Source of the DNA: JBNJEL01 sp051745835
Lineage (GTDB): Bacteria > Bacillota > Halanaerobiia > Halobacteroidales > Acetohalobiaceae
Reading direction: 5' to 3'
Length of the DNA stretch: 18,012 nt
Assembly (NCBI GenBank): GCA_051745835.1
Contig: JBNJEL010000035.1
Location: 1 to 18,012 of the forward strand
Under the pieces are notes generated by a model. That model was not told where the DNA came from, did no database searches, and saw only the letters and a program-made list of their open reading frames with translations. A program made the translations under genes and the position numbers. Of the stretch, positions 1-7,129 are shown one piece after another; within the stretch, counting starts at the first letter, position 1; the number at the start of each line of letters is the position of its first letter.

Positions 1-53
1 GCAATAACAACCGATTCTAAAAATTCTTTCACTTCCTCCTTAGAAAGTTGCAT
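1..53 (-). CDS. 5' end of an unidentified gene downstream of yajC (runs off the window)
   Basis: An ATG one base after the yajC stop codon opens a frame that stays open to the window edge, giving 17 codons: MQLSKEEVKEFLESVVI. The tight spacing suggests translational coupling to yajC. Too little is visible to name the product. In Bacillus a small ComN-type post-transcriptional regulator lies a few genes beyond yajC, and a short helical Lys/Glu-rich N-terminus would be compatible, but this is only a guess. The Shine-Dalgarno (SD) sequence before the ATG is weak (GAGG about 10 nt upstream, inside yajC). Confidence 0.5.
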   Translation of the reverse strand, partial: MQLSKEEVKEFLESVVI

Positions 54-54
54 C

Positions 55-336
55 TTATTCATCCTCGTCAGACTTATCCACAGCTAACTGTCCAATCGAG
101 TTCTTAACTACTTCAATCTCTACTTCCGGAGCGATCTTTAGCTTAAAACCGTTACTATTAATCTGACTAACCTCACCTTTAATTCCTCCGATAGTAATTA
201 CTTCATCACCTACTTCTAACTTATCTACCATCTCTTGATGCTCCTGCTGCTTCTTACGTTGAGGTCTAATAAATAAGAACCAAAAGATAGCAAAAACTGC
301 AATCCACGGTAAAAAATTAATAATATAGTCTTTCAT
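55..336 (-). CDS. yajC: YajC family Sec translocase accessory subunit
   Basis: This small single-span membrane protein (93 aa) associates with SecDF at the Sec translocon. Residues 5-23 form one hydrophobic helix, followed at once by the basic signature IRPQRKKQQ (residues 23-31). The cytoplasmic domain carries the family pattern GDEVITIGGIKGEV (about 43-56) and ends in an acidic tail (DKSDEDE). Length is normal for the family. The ATG is preceded by AAGGAGG at good spacing. It is the last complete gene of the ruvA-ruvB-DUF2905-queA-tgt-yajC series, 80 bases after tgt. No terminator is visible in that gap, so it is probably read from the same transcript. The tgt-yajC neighbourhood is widely conserved and supports the call. 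Confidence 0.95.
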   Translation of the reverse strand: MKDYIINFLPWIAVFAIFWFLFIRPQRKKQQEHQEMVDKLEVGDEVITIGGIKGEVSQINSNGFKLKIAPEVEIEVVKNSIGQLAVDKSDEDE

Positions 337-416
337 TATAATTCCTCCTTAATTTAATCACTTATTTTGTATTTCCTGATAAGCAAATTATCTCCTCTAT
401 TTAACTCAACCTTTTT

Positions 417-1538
417 CTAATTCTCTAACTCTATGCCATACTGACGATAAAAGTCCTCTCTAAGCTCTAAGAACCGTCCTTCTCTAATCGCCGCTCTCAT
501 CTGAGTCATAAGTTGGTGTAAAAAGTATAGATTATGATAGGTAGTCAAGCGCAGTCCTAAAATTTCATTACGTTTAATTAAGTGTCGAATATAACCTCGG
601 CTGTAGTTCTGACAGACATGACAGTCACAATTAGGATCAAGCGGTGTAAAATCACGTTTATAAGTAGCATTACGAACAGTAATTCGCCCCTGACTTGTAA
701 AGACAGCACCATTACGAGCAATCCGCGTCGGAAAGACACAATCGAACATATCCACACCGCGCATAACACCTTCAAATAAGTCCTCTGGTGTACCTACTCC
801 CATTAAGTAACGCGGTTTATTACGAGGCAATAAATCAGGTGCATACTCTAATACATCTAACATTAAATCCTTACTCTCCCCAACACTTAAACCTCCAATT
901 GCATAACCAGGTAAATCTAAAGCTGTAATCTCCTCAGCGCTCTGTTCTCTTAAATCGCGATGCATTCCACCTTGAATAATCCCAAATAGTGCCTGATCAT
1001 CTCTAGTGTGTGCTTCTTGACAGCGTTTAGCCCAACGAGTAGTCCGTTCTAATGAATCCTTAATATACTTCTTCTCTGCCGGATGTGGTGGGCACTCATC
1101 AAAAGCCATAATAATATCTGCCCCTAATGACATCTGAATCTCAGTTGCTTTCTCAGGGCTAATAAACATCTTCGCTCCATCAATATGTGATTGAAACTCA
1201 ACTCCTTCTTCACTAATCTCTCTACTATCAGCTAAACTAAAGACCTGAAAGCCGCCGCTGTCAGTTAAGATAGGACGATCCCAATTCATAAACTGATGTA
1301 ATCCGCCTGCTTCTGCAATCAATTCATGACCGGGACGCAGATAAAGATGATAGGTATTGCTTAGAATTATCTGTGAACCAATCTCTGCTAACTCCTCCGA
1401 ACTCATTGTCTTAACTGTAGCCTTCGTTCCCACCGGCATAAAGACCGGAGTCTCAATTTGACCGTGAGGAGTAGATAGTTCACCTACTCTAGCTTTAGTA
1501 GTTGTTGATTCCTGCTCTAATCTATATTCGAATGACAT
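417..1538 (-). CDS. tgt: queuine/preQ1 tRNA-guanine transglycosylase
   Basis: Tgt exchanges the wobble guanine (G34) of tRNAs with GUN anticodons (Asp, Asn, His, Tyr) for preQ1, a step in queuosine synthesis. The 373-aa TIM-barrel protein is full length. DSGGFQ at 93-98 contains the general acid/base Asp93, and FDCVFPTRIARNG at about 265-277 contains the expected nucleophile Asp266. The zinc site is complete, with Cys304, Cys306, Cys309 and His335. The preQ1 pocket residue Asp147 (AFDECP) and the GGLSVGE loop (215-221) are present. The start ATG follows AAAGGAGG at proper spacing. The gene begins 13 nt after the queA stop, so the two queuosine enzymes are co-transcribed. The tRNA-Asn(GUU) encoded in this window is one of its predicted substrates. 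Confidence 0.98.
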   Translation of the reverse strand: MSFEYRLEQESTTTKARVGELSTPHGQIETPVFMPVGTKATVKTMSSEELAEIGSQIILSNTYHLYLRPGHELIAEAGGLHQFMNWDRPILTDSGGFQVFSLADSREISEEGVEFQSHIDGAKMFISPEKATEIQMSLGADIIMAFDECPPHPAEKKYIKDSLERTTRWAKRCQEAHTRDDQALFGIIQGGMHRDLREQSAEEITALDLPGYAIGGLSVGESKDLMLDVLEYAPDLLPRNKPRYLMGVGTPEDLFEGVMRGVDMFDCVFPTRIARNGAVFTSQGRITVRNATYKRDFTPLDPNCDCHVCQNYSRGYIRHLIKRNEILGLRLTTYHNLYFLHQLMTQMRAAIREGRFLELREDFYRQYGIELEN

Positions 1539-1551
1539 CTAAGTTCCTCCT

Positions 1552-2577
1552 TTATATTACTAACATTGCATCGCCAAAGCTATAGAAGCGATACTCCTCT
1601 TCAATAGCGTGTTGATAAGCATTCATTACTTTATCTTGATCAGCAAAAGCACTCACTAACATAATCAGCGTAGACTCAGGAAGATGAAAATTAGTCAATA
1701 ATCCATCAATTGCTTTAAACTCGTAACCGGGATAGATAAAGATATCTGTCCAACCCTTATCAGCTTTAACTTCTCCTTCATTAGTAGCTACCGTCTCTAA
1801 AGTTCTGGTAACAGTAGTTCCAACAGCAATAACTCGGTTACCCTTCTCTTTAGTCTGATTAATAATTTCAGCACTTTCTGAGCTTACTTCATAATATTCA
1901 GCGTGCATATCATGCTCTTCTACCTCGTCAGCTCGCACCGGCCGAAAAGTTCCCAAACCGACATGGAGAGTGATATCTACTAGATTAACACCTTTAGCTT
2001 CTAACTCACTTAAGACTTGATCTGTAAAGTGTAATCCAGCAGTTGGAGCAGCTGCTGCTCCGCGTTTTTTAGCATAGACTGTCTGGTACTGCTCTTTTTT
2101 CTCTAAGTCCTTAGTAATGTATGGTGGTAAAGGCATCTCTCCTAATTGATCTAAGATCTCAGCAAAGTTTCCGCTATATTCAAACTCAACTACCCGTCCG
2201 CCAAAGTCTGTCCGATCTTTAACCTCGCCAATTAGATTATGATCACCAAAGACTACTCTAGTACCAAGCTTAACCTTACGACCCGGTCGAACTAAGACCT
2301 CCCAGCGATCCTGGGCTACTTCGGTCAGTAAAAGAAATTCTACCTGACCACCAGTCTCTTCTTTATAGCCATACAACCGCGCCGGTATTACCTCGGTATT
2401 ATTTAACACTATAGTATCACCTGGTTCTATTAATTCTACTATCTCTTTAAAAATTCTTTCTTTTATTTCGCCAGTATTGCGATCTAAGACCATCAGCTGT
2501 GATTCATCTCGTGGATCAGCTGGTTGTTGAGCAATTAATTCATCCGGTAAATGATAATCAAAATCTGATACTTTCAT
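1552..2577 (-). CDS. queA: S-adenosylmethionine:tRNA ribosyltransferase-isomerase
   Basis: QueA transfers and isomerises the ribosyl part of SAM onto preQ1 in tRNA to make epoxyqueuosine, directly after Tgt acts. The 341-aa protein matches family length and carries typical segments: FDYHLPDELIAQ near the N-terminus, VLNNTEVIPARLYG, GLHFT (in AAAPTAGLHFTDQ), LHVGLGTFRPV and TNFHLPESTLIMLVSAF near the C-terminus. A longer frame begins 24 bases upstream at 2601. The start at 2577 is preferred because a clear GGAGG lies 7 nt before it and the protein then starts with the family-typical MKVSDFDY. It lies 61 bases after the DUF2905 gene. In many clostridial genomes spoIID occupies that position; it is absent here. 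Confidence 0.97.
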   Translation of the reverse strand: MKVSDFDYHLPDELIAQQPADPRDESQLMVLDRNTGEIKERIFKEIVELIEPGDTIVLNNTEVIPARLYGYKEETGGQVEFLLLTEVAQDRWEVLVRPGRKVKLGTRVVFGDHNLIGEVKDRTDFGGRVVEFEYSGNFAEILDQLGEMPLPPYITKDLEKKEQYQTVYAKKRGAAAAPTAGLHFTDQVLSELEAKGVNLVDITLHVGLGTFRPVRADEVEEHDMHAEYYEVSSESAEIINQTKEKGNRVIAVGTTVTRTLETVATNEGEVKADKGWTDIFIYPGYEFKAIDGLLTNFHLPESTLIMLVSAFADQDKVMNAYQHAIEEEYRFYSFGDAMLVI

Positions 2578-2638
2578 CGTTAATTCCTCCATCTCTGCCA
2601 ACTTAAATTCTGTGGCTAAACTTATTTCTGGTAATTAA

Positions 2639-2857
2639 TTACTTAAATAACTTCAATATCAACGATAGGATAATACTTAAAATAATCGAAGTAGTAATCG
2701 GCAAGTAGAAACTAAAGTGTTCGCGGTTAATCTTAATATCACCCGGCAGTCTACCTAACGGAACATCTAAATTAGACATCATCACTACTCCTACTGTTAT
2801 TAGTACTACTCCAATGATAATTAAATTACGTCCCATACCATCAAATTCAGCTCCCAT
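2639..2857 (-). CDS. DUF2905 family small membrane protein
   Basis: This 72-aa protein of unknown function has two predicted membrane helices (about 9-27 and 49-70). They flank the signature LGRLPGDI, followed by a short hydrophilic stretch and FYLPITTSIILSI. That layout matches the DUF2905 family often found beside ruvB in Firmicutes. A longer in-frame start at 2884 would overlap ruvB. The start at 2857 is preferred because AAGGAGG, lying inside the last codons of ruvB, is 6 nt upstream. The ATG is one base after the ruvB stop codon, which points to translational coupling. No catalytic motif is visible, and its link to branch migration or queuosine synthesis is only by position. Confidence 0.85.
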   Translation of the reverse strand: MGAEFDGMGRNLIIIGVVLITVGVVMMSNLDVPLGRLPGDIKINREHFSFYLPITTSIILSIILSLILKLFK

Positions 2858-2858
2858 T

Positions 2859-3860
2859 CTACTCCTCCTTATACTCAATCTCAAAGTGTTGATAAGCCAA
2901 CTTAGTAGCTACTCTACCGCGAGGAGTTCGCTGTAAGTAACCTATCTGTAATAAGTACGGCTCATAGACATCTTCAATAGTTGCTTCCTCTTCACCAATT
3001 GCGGCAGCTAAAGTATTTAACCCAACTGGACCACCAGCAAACTTATTAATTAAAGTTAACAGCAGCTTACGGTCAATATCATCCAACCCTAATTCATCCA
3101 CTTCTAACATCTCTAAGCCTGCTTGAGCTACTTCTTTAGTAATCACTCCATCAGCCTTGACTTGGGCATAATCTCTAACTCGTTTCAGCAAGCGATTAGC
3201 AATCCGTGGTGTACCGCGTGAACGCTTAGCTAACTCTAATGCACCTAAGCTATCAATTTCTACTTCCAACACTCGAGCCGACCGATAGATAATCTGCTGT
3301 AATTCTTCTTCGTCATATAACTTTAACCTACTAATTACTCCAAATCTATCTCTTAGCGGCGAAGTCAATAATCCAGCTTTAGTTGTAGCCCCCACTAAAG
3401 TAAACTCCGGCAAATCTAATCGTACTGATCGAGCACTAGGACCTTCTCCAATAATAATATCTAGAGCAAAGTCCTCCATCGCTGGATAGAGTACCTCTTC
3501 GACTACTCGATTAACGCGATGAATCTCATCAATAAACAAGAGACTATTGGGCGTAAGATTAGTCAAAATAGCTGCTAAATCTCCTGGCCGTTCGATAGCT
3601 GGTCCAGATGTAACTTTAATATTGACGCCCATCTCATTAGCAATAATATTAGCTAACGTAGTCTTTCCTAAACCCGGCGGGCCATAGAGTAAGACATGGT
3701 CTAAGGCTTCACCTCTATTACGAGCTGCTTCAATAAAGACCTCCAGATTATGCTTAACCTTCTCTTGACCAATATAGTCAGCTAATGATTGGGGGCGCAG
3801 ACTTCTATCTAAGTTTTGATCACTCACCTTTTCATCCGGTGTTACAATTCGCTCTTCCAT
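2859..3860 (-). CDS. ruvB: Holliday junction branch-migration ATPase RuvB
   Basis: RuvB is the hexameric AAA+ motor that, with RuvA, drives Holliday-junction branch migration during recombinational repair. The 333-aa protein is full length. It has Walker A GPPGLGKT at 60-67, Walker B LLFIDEIH (DEIH at 111-114), sensor 1 GATT at 157-160, the arginine finger Arg170 in SPLRDRFG and the sensor 2 segment RGTPRI at 215-220. The C-terminal winged helix ends with LQRTPRGRVAT. The ATG follows AGGAGG at 8 nt. It is 17 nt downstream of ruvA and one base upstream of the DUF2905 start. Confidence 0.99.
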   Translation of the reverse strand: MEERIVTPDEKVSDQNLDRSLRPQSLADYIGQEKVKHNLEVFIEAARNRGEALDHVLLYGPPGLGKTTLANIIANEMGVNIKVTSGPAIERPGDLAAILTNLTPNSLLFIDEIHRVNRVVEEVLYPAMEDFALDIIIGEGPSARSVRLDLPEFTLVGATTKAGLLTSPLRDRFGVISRLKLYDEEELQQIIYRSARVLEVEIDSLGALELAKRSRGTPRIANRLLKRVRDYAQVKADGVITKEVAQAGLEMLEVDELGLDDIDRKLLLTLINKFAGGPVGLNTLAAAIGEEEATIEDVYEPYLLQIGYLQRTPRGRVATKLAYQHFEIEYKEE

Positions 3861-3877
3861 AAAACAGTCCTCCTAAG

Positions 3878-4498
3878 TTACAACAATGATTCACTCTGCT
3901 GTCCTAACTCCTGTAAAGCTAATTTAATAATCTCTTCTACTTCACTAGCTGAGCTTAAATCACTAGCTACACTTTGAACTACCTGCTGGGCTTGAGACTT
4001 CTTATAACCTAAATTGACCAGCCCTTGTACTGCTTCCTGGCGCTGCTTCTGATCTGTTGACTGTTCTATACTCTCATCTGCAGTAGTTAACTCCTCTAAA
4101 TCAATCTTACCCTTAAGCTCCAAAATCAATCGCTGAGCAGTCTTCTTACCAATTCCCTTAACCTGCTTTAGAGTCTCAATATCCTCTTGAGTAATAGCTA
4201 ACTTAAAATCCCTTACTTGCAGAGCAGATAGAATACCAATTGCTACTTTAGGACCAATCTTAGAAATCTTTAATAGCTGTCTAAATAACTGCAATTCGCT
4301 CTGTTGTAAGAAACCGTAAAGCACAAATCTATCTTCACGCACGTAAGTGTGAGTATAAACCATTACTGCTGTACCTAACTCCGGAAGATTATTATGTAAC
4401 GAGGTAGGAATAGAGACTTCATAACCTACTCCATTAACATCAATTATAATATAATCTTCTGCTTTACTGATTAATTCACCCTTTAGCTGTGCAATCAT
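3878..4498 (-). CDS. ruvA: Holliday junction branch-migration protein RuvA
   Basis: RuvA is the tetrameric junction-binding partner of RuvB. The 206-aa protein shows the three expected parts. An N-terminal OB-fold domain (1-62) begins MIAQLKGELI and contains VNGVGYEV and YTHTYVREDRFVLYGF. Two helix-hairpin-helix motifs follow, around LLKISKIGPKVAIGILSAL (75-93) and KQVKGIGKKTAQRLILELK (111-129). After a Glu/Gln-rich linker, the C-terminal RuvB-binding domain (about 152-200) contains EAVQGLVNLGYKKSQA. GGAGGGG lies at suitable distance from the ATG. It is the first gene after a strong terminator (4578-4607), so transcription of the ruvAB-queA-tgt-yajC unit should begin between 4499 and 4580, although no promoter there is convincing. 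ruvC, usually next to it in clostridia, is absent. Confidence 0.98.
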   Translation of the reverse strand: MIAQLKGELISKAEDYIIIDVNGVGYEVSIPTSLHNNLPELGTAVMVYTHTYVREDRFVLYGFLQQSELQLFRQLLKISKIGPKVAIGILSALQVRDFKLAITQEDIETLKQVKGIGKKTAQRLILELKGKIDLEELTTADESIEQSTDQKQRQEAVQGLVNLGYKKSQAQQVVQSVASDLSSASEVEEIIKLALQELGQQSESLL

Positions 4499-4577
4499 CC
4501 TCTCCCCTCCATCATCTTAATCTGTTAAACTTTAATTTCTAGACTCAACTTATTTCTCCTGCTCTACTCTATAACCA

Positions 4578-4607
4578 ATAAAGAAACAGCCGACTTAACG
4601 GCTGCTT
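4578..4607 (-). terminator. Rho-independent terminator after bofC
   Basis: On the minus strand CAGCCG and CGGCTG form a 6-bp GC-rich stem around a 6-base loop. The stem is extended by G-U and A-U pairs to about 9 bp and followed by TTTCTTTATT. It lies 14 bases after the bofC stop codon and separates bofC from ruvA. Confidence 0.85.
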
Positions 4608-4620
4608 GTAAGCACAAGAT

Positions 4621-5280
4621 CTATTTAAACTCTTCATCCTGCATACTACCTAATCCTTCTAAAATCATCAATAACTCGCGCTGTGAAGCAATTTTAATTC
4701 CCGCTCTTAAATCGGCTACCTCTTTAGGAGGGAGAGGTTCAATCAAAATCTCAGTCTTTCGCTGCAAAGTACTTACTTGAGATTTAGGATGACCATAAAA
4801 GATTGCTACCCTACCATCCTTAATTCCTAAATAGAGCTTTTTTCGATGCTTAGGACAGACTGTTTTCACCTTCCGCTCAAAGATAATTAATCGCTGATTA
4901 TAAGTAACCAACTCCCACTTAGGATACTTAGCTGTTAAATCGGTAAGCTCAAACTCATACTCTATTTGTTTATACTCAGTAGTTACATCTCCACACTCGG
5001 TATAATAAGTTTTAAAGACTAAAGTAGGATAGAAACTTAAATCACTACCTAGCTGCAGTTCAGTCTCTAATAATCTACTTTCGAACTCTCTACGTTTTTG
5101 AGCAATTAATGCTGCTAATCCTTCTTCTTGAGCATTAAACTCCTGCTTTGAATTAAACTTAAGATTAGTATTTTCTTTCTCCGTTCCCGATAAATCTAAA
5201 ACCAAGTAAGTTCCTACTGCTGCTACCATAACAACTATTATCAACAATAAAATAAATCGTTTATAAGGGCATATTATCAC
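4621..5280 (-). CDS. BofC-like membrane-anchored protein (BofC C-terminal domain)
   Basis: In Bacillus, BofC is a forespore protein that restrains the SpoIVB protease and so the sigma-K checkpoint. This 219-aa protein has one N-terminal membrane helix (about 8-29), a charged helical linker, a middle region with a conserved-looking YYTECGD (Cys96) and CPKH (Cys142), and a C-terminal domain starting YLGIKDGRVAIFYGHP (150-165). That last segment, followed by EILIEPLPPKEVADLRAGIKI, is the recognisable BofC C-terminal pattern. A longer GTG start exists at 5322. The GTG at 5280 is preferred because GAGG lies 6 nt upstream, and the product then begins just before the membrane helix. Terminators on both sides (5370-5400 and 4578-4607) make it a single-gene unit. 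I see no clear sporulation-sigma promoter. Regulation of SpoIVB here is inferred from the family. Confidence 0.75.
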   Translation of the reverse strand: MIICPYKRFILLLIIVVMVAAVGTYLVLDLSGTEKENTNLKFNSKQEFNAQEEGLAALIAQKRREFESRLLETELQLGSDLSFYPTLVFKTYYTECGDVTTEYKQIEYEFELTDLTAKYPKWELVTYNQRLIIFERKVKTVCPKHRKKLYLGIKDGRVAIFYGHPKSQVSTLQRKTEILIEPLPPKEVADLRAGIKIASQRELLMILEGLGSMQDEEFK

Positions 5281-5369
5281 CTTCCACCTCAAGATAACAG
5301 TTAATGACAAATATAAGTTCACTTCTATTACTATTATTAACTAACTTAGCTGATAATATACCCTGACTT

Positions 5370-5400
5370 AAAAAGAGATTTAGATAATTATCTAAACCCC
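5370..5400 (-). terminator. Rho-independent terminator after yebC
   Basis: An 18-bp perfect palindrome, TTTAGATAATTATCTAAA, is extended on the minus strand by GGGG pairing with TCTC (two G-C and two G-U pairs), then followed by TTTTT. It begins 14 bases after the yebC stop codon. The AT-rich core is weaker than the other terminators here, but base of stem, U-run and position all fit. Confidence 0.75.
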
Positions 5401-5414
5401 AATTGCTAACCTTC

Positions 5415-6173
5415 TTACTGCTCTATTTTCTCTAGTACCTCATCAGCAATATCAAAGTTAGAGTAAACATCCTGTACATCATCATGTCCTTCTAACTCAT
5501 CCATTAACTCCAAAATCTTCTCTGCTTCTTTTTGATCAGTAATCTGCACTCTATTATCAGGAATCATCACTACATCTCCGGAAGAAAATTCATAGCCATC
5601 TTCCTCCATATTTGCTCGAGCTTCCTCTAAATCTCTTGGAGCTGTAATAATCTCTACTATATCTTCCTTGATTGAAATATCTTCTGCTCCTGCTTCCAAA
5701 GCAGACATCATCACTGCATCTTCATCAATCTCAAACTCATTACGGCTAATTATTAACTGGCCTTTTCGTTCAAACATCCAGGCTACACAGCCCTCTTCAC
5801 CTAAATTACCATCATACTGCGATAAGAGATTTCTAAGCTCTGAAGCGGTACGATTGCGATTATCACTCATTAAATCTAAGTATAGCGCTACACCTGCCGG
5901 ACCATATCCTTCATAGATAATCCGTTCATAATTAACGCCCTCTAAATCACCTGTTCCGCGGTCAATAGCACGCTGAATATTATCTTTAGGCATATCATTA
6001 TCCTTAGCTTTCTGAATTGCCATTCTAAGATCCGGATTCCACTCAGGATCTCCTCCACCTTCACGTGCGGCAATAGCTATCCGCTTACTTAACTTCGAGA
6101 ACAACTTAGCTCGTCGTCTATCTTCTTTCTTCTTCTGATGTTTGATATTACTCCATTTAGAGTGTCCAGCCAT
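5415..6173 (-). CDS. yebC: YebC/PmpR family protein (TACO1-like)
   Basis: YebC-family proteins have been described as transcriptional regulators and, more recently, as translation factors that ease ribosome stalling at proline-rich stretches. Which applies here cannot be read from sequence. The 252-aa protein begins with the family hallmark MAGHSKWSNIKHQK and carries NPDLRMAIQKAKDNDMPKDNIQRAI, YEGYGPAGVALYLDLMSDNRNRT and GNLGEEGCVAWMF. An upstream in-frame extension (to 6209) and a preceding ATG (6176) exist. The ATG at 6173 is chosen because it gives the conserved MAGHSKW start with AGGAGG 7 nt upstream. It has its own promoter and terminator and looks monocistronic. The usual neighbour ruvC is missing downstream, where bofC lies instead. 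Confidence 0.96.
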   Translation of the reverse strand: MAGHSKWSNIKHQKKKEDRRRAKLFSKLSKRIAIAAREGGGDPEWNPDLRMAIQKAKDNDMPKDNIQRAIDRGTGDLEGVNYERIIYEGYGPAGVALYLDLMSDNRNRTASELRNLLSQYDGNLGEEGCVAWMFERKGQLIISRNEFEIDEDAVMMSALEAGAEDISIKEDIVEIITAPRDLEEARANMEEDGYEFSSGDVVMIPDNRVQITDQKEAEKILELMDELEGHDDVQDVYSNFDIADEVLEKIEQ

Positions 6174-6227
6174 CATTATCCCTCCTACAGACCAAAGTAT
6201 TAAAATCAAATTCAGACTTTCTTAATT

Positions 6228-6256
6228 ATTTTAACATACTAATTTTCACTTTTCAA
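6228..6256 (-). promoter_or_regulatory. Sigma-A promoter for yebC
   Basis: On the minus strand TTGAAA (6251-6256) and TAAAAT (6228-6233) are separated by exactly 17 bases. A TG one base before the -10 (TGTTAAAAT) makes it an extended -10 promoter. Expected transcript start is near 6221, about 48 bases before the yebC ATG. Confidence 0.75.
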
Positions 6257-6277
6257 TTTTACTATCCACCACTTAAT

Positions 6278-7111
6278 TTAATCGACCTTTACTTGTGGAT
6301 AAGAGCCTAAAATCTTAAGCAGCGAAGTTTTATCAGCTAGATTATTTAAAGCAGATTCCACCGCTGGATCCTCACGATGTCCTTCAAAATCAATAAAGAA
6401 GATATAATCACCTAACATTTTACGCGCTGGTCGTGATTCAATCTTAGTTAGATTGATATTCCTTACAGCAAATTCATTGAGTATCTCATGTAAGATCCCA
6501 GGCTGATTCTCAAGCGGTGAACAGATCAGCGAAGTCTTAACCGCTTCTTTAGCTTGACCATCATGATCACTTAGTAATACAAATCGAGTCCAATTTGTCT
6601 GTTGATCTTGAATCTTAGCTGCCAATATCTCTAAATTATGTAACTGAGCTACTAATTTAGAACCAATAGCACTCCAGTTACTCGGCTTATCTTTAATGTT
6701 ACAGACTGCTTCACTGGTACTATTAGCATCAATTGTCTCAAAATCTCCTAAGAGTTCATCTAAGGTATCGCGACATTGAGCTAACGCCTGCCAATGGGAT
6801 GAGACCCGATCAATCTCTGTTAAATCTGCTCCTGGTTGTCCAATTAAATACTGATTAATCGGCATTAAGACTTCCGCTGCAATCTTTAAATCTACCTTAT
6901 GGGCTAATAGATCTAAAACAATATTAACTGCACCTTCTAATGAATTCTCAATTGGCACTAAGCCATACTGTTCTTCTTGATTATCAACTGCCTTAATTAG
7001 AGACTTCAAATCAGAATAAGGAATTAACTTAGTTTCCTGCTCACCTATAAAGTAGGCTGCAGCTTGGTTAGTAAAAGTTCCGGGCGGACCTAAGTAAGCT
7101 AATCTTTTCAT
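6278..7111 (-). CDS. pheA: prephenate dehydratase with ACT domain
   Basis: The enzyme converts prephenate to phenylpyruvate, the committed step to phenylalanine. The catalytic region (about 1-185) shows LAYLGPPGTFT at the N-terminus, GLVPIENSLEGAV (50-62), SSHWQALAQC (104-113) and the catalytic TRF (Thr175-Arg176-Phe177). A C-terminal ACT domain (about 192-270) carries the Phe-binding ESRP motif (225-228), implying feedback inhibition by Phe. At 277 aa it is a stand-alone monofunctional enzyme with no chorismate mutase domain. A GTG three codons upstream (7120) is possible, but the ATG at 7111 has GGAG at a more workable distance. It starts 18 nt after the stop of the nucleotidyltransferase-like gene and probably shares its transcript. 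No T-box or attenuator precedes it. Confidence 0.96.
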   Translation of the reverse strand: MKRLAYLGPPGTFTNQAAAYFIGEQETKLIPYSDLKSLIKAVDNQEEQYGLVPIENSLEGAVNIVLDLLAHKVDLKIAAEVLMPINQYLIGQPGADLTEIDRVSSHWQALAQCRDTLDELLGDFETIDANSTSEAVCNIKDKPSNWSAIGSKLVAQLHNLEILAAKIQDQQTNWTRFVLLSDHDGQAKEAVKTSLICSPLENQPGILHEILNEFAVRNINLTKIESRPARKMLGDYIFFIDFEGHREDPAVESALNNLADKTSLLKILGSYPQVKVD

Positions 7112-7129
7112 CAAATTCACACTCCACTT

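Noticed and set aside
578..779. Short open frames on both strands within tgt
   Set aside because: They lie fully inside the conserved zinc-site region of Tgt and have no similarity or ribosome-binding site of their own.
5668..5916. Plus-strand frame of 82 codons inside yebC
   Set aside because: Antisense to a strongly conserved part of YebC; no independent support.
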